This document shows positions 56,873-64,000 of a DNA stretch of 64,000 bases, one piece after another. The stretch's first letter is position 1. Each line of letters begins with the position of its first letter. The position numbers were made by a program, and so were the translations under genes. Origin of the DNA: Apiosordaria backusii. Lineage: Eukaryota; Ascomycota; Sordariomycetes; Sordariales; Lasiosphaeriaceae. The notes beneath the pieces were generated by a model that did not search any database, was not told the origin of the DNA, and was given only the letters and a program-made list of their open reading frames with translations. The stretch lies in NCBI GenBank assembly GCA_030549205.1, contig JAUKTV010000003.1:930001-994000 (forward strand), read 5' to 3'.

Positions 56873-57376
56873 GGAGGATCTGCAACGTGGGACTGCATCG
56901 AGCATGGCGTTGGAGTTATGGCTTTGGGGCATTTACAAACAGGGTGCTCTCGACACCAGGAATTCGGTACACAGGACAATCAAGCATGAGCAGCGCCAAC
57001 CAACAAACAAGCATGGCATCTTGTGTTGTGTCTTCTCCTTTTCAACGTACTCTTTGCGTCTCACTCGCCATCCAACAACAGCACCCATCTTAGCATATCG
57101 TCCAACCCTTTTTCTCCATGGGTAATACGTCTAAATTTGATGGAAGAGCGACAACCCTCAACGATCTGCTTAGCCTTGGGCTTTCACCGGGCGGAGCTTT
57201 GTAAAGCGAGGAGACATGTATTTTCATAATACGGACCAGAAAATAATATACATTACATTTGAACGCTCGTTTCTACGCCCTGTGAGAATGTCATGAAAGG
57301 AAGAAACCAGTGGTATCAGTCCAAACGCCAGCTAAGCATGTGAGTAGAGATGTTCCCTTCTCTGGAAAAAGAGCCG
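56873..57376. other. Convergent interval (elongin C / hydrolase)
   Basis: These 504 bp hold the two 3' UTRs. Nothing else was recognised. Confidence 0.45.
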
Positions 57377-58516
57377 CTACAGCTGCTCATAGAAGGCCAG
57401 CAGCTTTTGAGCTCCTATCTCCCAAGTGACATCATTCTGAAGATGATGCCCTGCCCCGGGTACATAGCAGCACCTGACACCATTACCAACTGTATCCTTC
57501 CCGCCCTCTCCAGGGAGCTTTTCGACACGGTTTCCTGCCTCTCCCTCGATCTTCTTCTGAGCAACAAGACTAGCGTATCCCCCCCGGTAGGTGTTCGCCA
57601 GCTGCTCCATGACTGGGATAGTCATGATCTTGTCAATCTCACCACCTAACACCATGATACCTTGCCCTTTGTTGGTCCCCAAACTCGTAATCCGGGGCAG
57701 CAGATTCTGAGGCTTGACAAACGGCCTCATCATGCCCAGCGGCCACAGGAGGCTCTCGTACCTGCTGACCCTTTGCTGGAATTTCATCAGATAAGAACCC
57801 GGAAGCTGCTCACTGAAGAACACCCTGCGGGTGAGAGTAGGATGAGACAGCGGCGAGTTGGGGTGCCAGCCGTGGAATATCATCCGGATGTTGAACCAGG
57901 GATCGAGGCGCCACCAGTTGATGTAGACCCCCAGGCTAGTATTACCTATCAGCACATGATGATGGAAGACAGGGACAGGGGAAGGGGAAACTCACGATCC
58001 AAACCCGGGTACCGCGCCCGCGAGCACCAATCCTTTGACTTTGACGTCTTCAAACTCTGGCGCTGAGAGAATGTACTGCCCCAACCCGCCTCCGCTTGAG
58101 TGGCCGATGTATACAACCTCCCTCCCGCCTTCTCGGTTTTGCACCCACTTGATACCTGCGACGACGTCGTCGGCTAGCATGCGTTTGGTGGTAAAGTAGA
58201 CCATCCGGAGGTAGGAAGGGTGCCAGCTGCTGCCGTGGCCGCGCATGGAGATGGCATAGCATGGGATTCCACGAGAGGCGAAAAAGGAGAGGTACTCTAG
58301 CCAGACCCAGGCGCCGCCCATACCGCCGTGGACGAAAAATAGCGGGGTAGCTCCATTGCGGGATTGCTTTGAGGGTTTACCGTAGAGGACTTCGATTTTT
58401 CCTCCGGGGGTGTCGACGAAGAAACGTTCGATGCCCTTTGGGAGAGAGGGGAGGGAGGAGGGGGTTAGGGTTGGGCGGCGGAAGTGGAGGAAGCGGTAGG
58501 TGAAGGTTTCAAACAT
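57377..58516 (-). CDS. Alpha/beta hydrolase family protein
   Basis: Two exons, 58516-57996 and 57935-57377, give 359 residues; the 60-nt intron starts GTGAGT and ends TACTAG. The first ATG is at 58516 (MFETFTYRFLHFRR); the open frame above it has none. The fold shows FFVHGGMGGAWVWLEYL (oxyanion region HGG), AISMRGHGSSWHPSY, the nucleophile elbow YIGHSSGGG with Ser, and the likely catalytic His in YVPGAGHHLQND. MVLGGEIDKIMT is the probable Asp strand. No signal peptide or clear membrane helix is present. The substrate is unknown; this group covers esterases, lipases and epoxide-hydrolase-like enzymes. It is divergent from DBR1. Confidence 0.88.
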
Positions 58517-59126
58517 TTTTGTGTTGTCTTCACAGTGTTGGTGAAGTGATGTGGGCAAGCTAGCTATCTGAAGCTGCAAGATGAGGGGACTGAAGGAGGG
58601 GAAATAGCTGTCTTTGATGTGCCTAATATATATTCATGACTCTTTTCCTCACTGCCGCTTTCAGCTCCGGGCCAAGCCGGGGTCGACTCGCGGGTGTTTT
58701 AGGGTGACGCAAGGGAGGAACAGGAATTGAGTGCGAGTGACACAAAACTCGTAAAAGCATGCGTCGGGAATTGTCCAAATCCAGACATCTCGACAATGTA
58801 TTTTTCTGTAAAAAAATATATATATATGAAATATTGTAACCGAGAGGGAGTGGCGTTGGTAAGGTAGAGCGACCCCTCTGTTAAGGCGCTTGGTCGCTGT
58901 TGCAGTGCCGAAGACAATCCATCCAAGCAAAATTCAGTTGGCGGTGGTACTTTCATTCATCACAGCCGCCATGAGCCGCCAGCAGCTCGCTCTTTTGGCA
59001 ACACATTGGGCATCACGACGGGTTTTGCTCTCACTTGGTCCGTCTCAATTGCAAGTTCGCCACAAGTCTTCAAAGAGTCGCTCGGGCCGTGGCGTGAAAT
59101 CCAAATCCAAAGGAAAGAAGCCCAAG
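58517..59126. other. Divergent interval (hydrolase / DBR1) with in-frame DBR1 leader
   Basis: The left part is presumed promoter, with an A/T-rich stretch at 58800-58830. From 58971 the DBR1 frame is open and starts with an ATG; it encodes 52 residues before the conserved start (see the findings). Confidence 0.5.
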
Positions 59127-60974
59127 ATGAGTAGCAAGAAGTCTCTGCGCGTTGCCATTGAAGGCTGTGTGAGTTCTCTTATTGATGCCAAGAACGCCGA
59201 AGAGCTCAGAGCTAACATAAAAGTACCCAGGGCCATGGCACTCTCAACGCAATCTACTCTTCCATCGCGACCTCGTGCAAGGAGCGCAAGTGGGATGGCG
59301 TCGATCTCCTCATCATCGGCGGTGACTTTCAGGCCGTCCGCAATGCCGATGACTTGACTGTCATGTCCGTCCCGGCCAAATACCGTGAATTGGGCGATTT
59401 TCCCGACTACTACAGCGGCAAGAGGAAGGCCCCCTATCTGACGATCTTTGTTGCTGGTAACCACGAGGCAGCCTCTCATCTGGCAGAGCTACACTATGGC
59501 GGCTGGGTCGCTCCTAATATCTACTATATGGGCGCGGCCAACGTTCTTCGGTTGGGGCCCATCCGAATTGCTGGTATGAGTGGTATCTGGAAAGGTCACG
59601 ACTACCACAAGCCCCATCACGAGCGCTTGCCCTTCAACAAGAGTGACACCAAGTCCTTTTACCATGTTCGGGAGATCGACGTCCGAAAGTTGTTGCAACT
59701 GCGAACACAGGTGGACATCGGCATCAGCCACGACTGGCCCCGAGGGATCGAAAAGCACGGTAATTCCAGCCTGCTGTGGAAGATGAAGCCTGATTTCCAG
59801 AGGGAGTCAAAGGATGGCTCACTCGGAAATCCAGCGGCTGACTATGTCTTGAACCGTCTCCGACCACCGTACTGGTTCTCCGCTCACTTGCACTGCAAGT
59901 ACTCTGCCGTTAAGCGGTTCGCCCCTCCTACAGCAGAATCCCAGCCAGAAACATCAGCTCCTGAGCCTGCCCCCGCTGCCCCAGCCACGGCTGCTGCTAG
60001 CAACCCCGATGAGATTGACCTCGACATGGACGAGGAAGAAGTCTCAGCCATCCCCACCAACAACCCCGATGAAATCGACCTAGACCTTGACGAAGAAGAA
60101 GCTGCCCCAGTTGCCCCAGCTGTCCCGGCTGCCAACCCAGCCCCTAACACCACTGAGCCCTCAGCCGAAGAAGAGCAACAAACCGACGCCCTCCGCTCCC
60201 TCCTCCCCTCCACCTTCTCCAAACCCACCCCCTTATCAAAACCACCCCCGGCCAACCCGTCCCCCAGACCATAACCAACACCACAACCCGCTTCCTCGCC
60301 CTAGACAAGTGCCTCCCCGGCCGCTCCTTCCTCCAGCTAATGGAGATCCCTTCCTCTCGCCCCATCACCCACCGCCCAGTCAAGCTATCCTACGACAAGG
60401 AATGGCTGTCCATCCTCCGCGCCTTCCACCCGCTGCTCAAATCCACCTTTGGCATCCGCGGGGCGGAAGTACCAGAGGATAAAGGCGAGGAGTTTTACCG
60501 GGGGTTGATCAAAGAGAGTGAGGAGTGGGTGGAGGAGAATGTTTTTAGAAAGGGGAAGATGAATGTGCCGGAGAATTTTGAGGTTACGGCGCCGGTTATG
60601 GAGGAGGGGAAGGGGTGGGTGAGGGGGACGGAGGGGCAGCCGAGGGAGTATACTAATCCGCAAATGGTGGCTTTTTGTGAGATGTTGGGGTTGGAGAATT
60701 ATTGGGATGCGAGTGAGGAGGAGAGGGAGGGGAGGAGGGAAAAGGGGCCGGATGAGGATGAGTTTTATGGTGGGGGTAGGGGAGGTAGGGGTGGGGGTGG
60801 GGGTGGGAGTGGAGGTAATAGGGGAGGACGGGGGAGAGGTGGCGGTGGCGGGGGAGGGGGTATAGAGGGCGAGGAAGGGGTGGTGGTGGCTATAGGGGAA
60901 GAGGAGGCGGTCATAGAGGAGGTGGAAGGGGTGGTGGTGGTGGATATAGAGGACGGGGAGGAGGACAGCACTGA
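59127..60974 (+). CDS. DBR1: RNA lariat debranching enzyme Dbr1 (two apparent one-base frameshifts)
   Basis: Metallophosphoesterase that cleaves the 2'-5' bond of excised intron lariats. Exons 59127-59168 and 59231-60974; the 62-nt GTGAGT intron splits EGC|GHGTL. Metal-site motifs are present: VAIEGCGHG, IIGGDFQAVRN, AGNHEA, SHDWP and AHLHCKYSA. Two copies of NPDEIDLD(M/L)DEEE follow. The frame then breaks at a C5 run (60228-60232); with one more C the conserved C-terminal domain follows (RFLALDKCLPGRSFLQLMEIP, then KLSYDKEWLSILRAFHPLL). A second break at G5-A-G5 (60850-60860) separates a Gly/Arg tail from its continuation, read in the next frame as repeated GYRGRG, ending GGQH with the stop at 60972-60974. 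Both look like homopolymer undercalls. MSSKKSLRVAIEGC is taken as the start; an ATG at 58971 would add 52 residues. Confidence 0.93.
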
Positions 60975-61301
60975 TAGTTGACTGTGTAGACTCCCGGTGG
61001 GATGATGGCTGTAAGGATGGACTGGCGTTCAAAATGTCCCGGTTCAGTTGTTTGGTGAATTTGATCCATTGCCAATGTATCGCAAAGTTACATTCTCAAC
61101 ACCACATATCATCATCGCTGTCAGGGTAATCCATACAAAAAGAATGCCATCTATTTGTTTCCATAAAAATTCCCCCCAGGCATAAAACCAGCAAAACAAT
61201 AGGGACAAAGAAAACATTTCAATACCTGGTTCCTGGCCAGAGTATCAAGAGCTTGCTGTAAGTAAAAAAAGATATTAAATCGTGTTTTCGACGGGAATTG
61301 A
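60975..61301. other. DBR1 3' region
   Basis: These 327 bp hold the DBR1 3' UTR and the sequence downstream of the tRNA-like element. Nothing else was recognised. Confidence 0.45.
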
Positions 61302-61387
61302 GCCCGACGGGGGGGCAAACCCACAACCTTGAGATGACGGATGAACCCCTTAAGAGTCTCACGCGCAACCGATTGATCTAGCCGGGC
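61302..61387 (-). tRNA. tRNA-Lys(CTT)-like sequence with intron, probably degenerate
   Basis: The minus strand begins GCCCGGC and ends GTCGGGC, a complete acceptor stem. The anticodon region TGAGACTCTTA gives anticodon CTT, followed by a ~15-nt insertion and then ATCTCA, which fits a tRNA intron after position 37. However, the D-stem reads GATC against GCGC and does not pair, and the T-arm (GTGGG, TTTGCCC, CCCC) lacks a full stem and is a base short. Both promoter boxes depart from consensus. It is probably a tRNA pseudogene, though the G7 run inside the T-arm may hide a sequencing error. Confidence 0.6.
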
Positions 61388-64000
61388 GAGGCTATACCCA
61401 TTATCTTCATGGTTGGTGTGTGTCCTGGCTTGCGTTCATGAGTAGAAGGGTAGGGCTTTGTGGGTTGTGGAAGTTTGAAGGAGGTGTCCCCTGGTCACGG
61501 GCAGCAGAGCGGACTCAAGCTTAACACCAGAGATGAGCTACCAACCGCTGACTTAGTGGTGGTTGAGGTTCTAGGATGGGTGGTTTTGTGAAGCTGGAGC
61601 TTGGGATTGAGCCTCAGCTGCGAGCCTTAACCTTGAGTTTCAAGGATGAGCTTCAATTATGAGCTTCGACTATGAGCTTCAACTATGAGCCTCAAACCTA
61701 GATGTTAACCGTGAGATTGAGCATGAGCTCGATATGACTTTGCGTATGGGCTTGAGTGTAGAGTTGGGTTCGCTTGAGCCTGAGCTGGAGCTTGAGTGAT
61801 CAATGTATGTGTATGAGTATACATGAGCCTAAGCATGAGGATGGGCTGGTGTATGGACTCAGTTTTGAGTTCGAACTTGAGCTGGAACTTGCTTCACATT
61901 AGTAGGTGTTTCATTCAGCCTGCCGGGTCGACATACAAGCTCTGTAGTTCGTGAATGAAGACTTCAGACTCAAACGTGGCTTGAACTTGACCTTTGGTTA
62001 TCTGTCTCAGTGAGTGAAACCTACGACAGAGAACATATCTCACAAGTACTTTGAGGCCATCTTGAGTCCTGAGATGACTGAGATATGCGGCTGGGTTGGC
62101 TTGGAATCCTGACGCAGGCTTACTTATTGTTTCGGAAGGATATGACTCTCGTACTAGTCCGTCTTGCCATTCATAAGGCCAGCCTTGATAATGTCTGATG
62201 ATTAGCTCTCATTATGAGCAACCTGATTCTAACTGTATGCCGCTACTGATATCCTGTTTCTTTCCCCATGAGCAAAGCTCTGATGATCTTGGAGTGTGAA
62301 GCACTTCCAATCTTGTCTACCAAACTATTTCTGAAGCCCCTTTTCACTTCCTATCTGTCGTAAAGTCTACCAGGAAAGTAAACACGCAACAACAACTGAC
62401 GACAATGATGACAGCCCCCAACCCCCAACACCACCTCTTTTTCCCTGCCAAAAGTGTGATGTGATACAATGTGATGTGGCACATCTCCCAAACCTCAGCC
62501 CTGGCAAAGAATCATGCGATATCCTCATCATAAACGGACCACTTCCTTTCTGATCCTAGCCCCAGGATAAAAATACCCAGATAGCAGCAAGCCGTCATAA
62601 TCCCGTCATAAACGAACCACTTCAACATCCATCCTCTTCTACTTCATTCAGTCTTACACGGAATTACTTCTTCAACAGTGCCAACAACAGGTGGTGATGC
62701 CATCTCCTAACCCTCTCAGTACTTGCCAGCATCGTGAACCTCCCACAGTAAATCCCATGACAAACCTGACAGGTGTCAAACCTACCAGTCAAATGTCACC
62801 GTCGCTTTCGCTTCCGTCCAGTTAGTTAGTCACTTTGTAGCATAGTAACCCCCTGGAGATAAACCTGTTGCTCACACCTTCATGACCGCCCGCCCGTTTC
62901 AAAGCTCCTTCGGCACGACCAGCCGAGGAAAAAACCCATGGCTACCGGAAAGGAAGGGACCAAGCTGGACACACAACGGTCGTCGGAGGGAACCAATCCG
63001 CTGAGTCACTCACCTAGGCAATATCGTGTTCCCCCTCCTCCCCCCTGCTCACCGAAGGTGAGAAAGAGGTCTGACCGTTGACCGTGACCTGAACTTGTGA
63101 ACCGAACCAGCCTTGTCACCGGCCGTCCGGTTGGTTGCTTGGTTGGTTGCCCGGGTACGCCAGGGGAGCTCAAAAACAGGGCTGGCTGTCATTAATGGGA
63201 AAAAATTTTCTTTTCCACACCCACTCCTGCAATTCGTTGCCTGCCTGCCAGTCGTCCCGTCAGAACGGACGGATCCATCCCGATCTTTCTTTGCCTTCCT
63301 TCTGGTTCTTTTCTAGCGTCTCGTGTAGTGTAGCCTGTCTCCCCGGCTTGGTCGACCGTCTGGGTATTATCAAGGTGTTATAGCTCCGGGATTGACACCT
63401 CTTTGGGATGGATGACACCCGCCATGATCAACAAGAGACAAGAGAAAAAAAAAACGGTCAAGCAGCAAACAGTCCCGGCAGGCAGGGGAGTTTAGGCTTG
63501 TGGAGTTTTGGACGGTAAGACCGTGAAGCTCCACACGCATGTGGTGGACTGGTGGTGAGACCAAGGTGTGGACTTCCTCTTCTTACAATCGGGAAGCTTG
63601 TTGAACAATTTTTTAACAACTGCCTGTTCGGTAAACAAACCCGTGGGCACCGAGTTTGAGTTTTTTTACTCTTTTGGCTGTTTTGGGTTTGATACCTTAC
63701 GGAACAAGAGTGCAAAAGGACGGGTTCGCATCCCGAATAAAGCAGGCTGTTGTTCAAGAAGCCAAGGGAGGGATAACGAACGGCCTGAGCGCAAGGATGG
63801 TTGGCACCAGACCACACCACCATCATCAAAACCACACATCTTTTCTCTTGGGATCCGGGGTTTGGTGAGAATAAAAAAAATCGGCAGGATGGGGTTTTGT
63901 TGGTTAGCGTCTTCCCACACGTGTGGTATCAGAGACGTGTTCCCAGCGCAGGCAAGTCAAAAAAGTCACCTGCCCGACAGTCCATCCGCCTAGATTAGCG
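61388..64000. other. Right-edge interval with decayed short repeats
   Basis: These 2.6 kb contain no supportable gene. From about 61600 to 61900 the sequence is full of GAGCTT and GAGCCT words in an imperfect tandem pattern (best part at 61646-61697). The right end has short frames only and may be the promoter of a gene beyond the window. Confidence 0.5.
61646..61697 (+). repeat. 13-bp tandem repeat (ATGAGCTTCAACT)
   Basis: Four successive 13-bp units, ATGAGCTTCAATT, ATGAGCTTCGACT, ATGAGCTTCAACT and ATGAGCCTCAAAC, lie in a wider field of degenerate GAGCTT/GAGCCT words. The same GAGCTT word is repeated in the long intron of the dienelactone hydrolase gene near 42755. Confidence 0.85.

Noticed and set aside
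58456..58472. Second telobox-like GGGTTAGGGTTGGG
   Set aside because: It lies inside the coding exon of the alpha/beta hydrolase and encodes ordinary protein sequence, so a regulatory role is not supported.

Overview
The window is nuclear DNA of a filamentous ascomycete, most likely a Sordariomycete and possibly a member of Sordariales (inference). It has short GT-AG introns of about 47-80 nt with CTRAY-like branch points, coding sequence rich in G or C at third positions, long untranslated intervals, and a gene set typical of Pezizomycotina: FET3/FTR1, RHO4 with a long N-terminus, the DASH subunit DAD1, an EF-hand MscS channel and a Rox1-type HMG-box factor. I found 20 protein genes, one clear tRNA gene and one degenerate tRNA. 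No transposon coding sequence, CRISPR array or rRNA is visible.

Layout. 1-3.9 kb: a divergent high-affinity iron-uptake pair, FET3 (cut by the left edge) and FTR1, sharing an upstream region with a siderophore-type GATA site. 4.1-5.7 kb: a BTB-like protein. 6.6-8.5 kb: a mitochondrial-type PP2C phosphatase. 9.2-11.9 kb: V-ATPase subunit a. 11.9-14.7 kb: convergent gap with simple repeats. 14.7-16.8 kb: a TCP11/Sok1 protein. 16.8-24.7 kb: about 7.9 kb without a supportable gene. 24.7-26.4 kb: Kish (KSH1) divergent from TAF13. 26.7-28.1 kb: an EamA-type transporter. 29.0-32.1 kb: a macro-domain protein, then RVB1. 33.6-36.5 kb: an HMG-box transcription factor. 37.3-39.5 kb: a cytosolic Hsp70 with heat-shock-element-like boxes upstream. 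42.2-43.6 kb: a six-exon dienelactone-hydrolase gene between related ~21-bp repeat arrays. 44.9-47.7 kb: MscS channel. 49.9 kb: tRNA-Thr(AGT). 50.7-51.5 kb: an orphan protein. 52.6-61.0 kb: DAD1, RHO4, elongin C, an alpha/beta hydrolase and lariat debranching enzyme DBR1. 61.3-64 kb: a degenerate tRNA-Lys and decayed short repeats.

How the genes work together. Only FET3/FTR1 is a functional gene pair. The rest is a mosaic of housekeeping genes (secretion, vacuolar acidification, TFIID, chromatin helicase, kinetochore, RNA turnover, chaperone) with signalling and accessory genes. Exon structures below were built by hand from splice signals and family motifs.

The main caveat and main finding are the same. 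RVB1, DBR1 and the macro-domain gene are each interrupted by one-base shortages in G or C runs, five in all. Because RVB1 and DBR1 are conserved, assembly homopolymer errors are more likely than gene death. I see no convincing new multi-gene system. The most unexplained non-coding structures are the 21-bp arrays around the hydrolase gene (one with an internal orientation switch) and the 7.9-kb gene-free interval.
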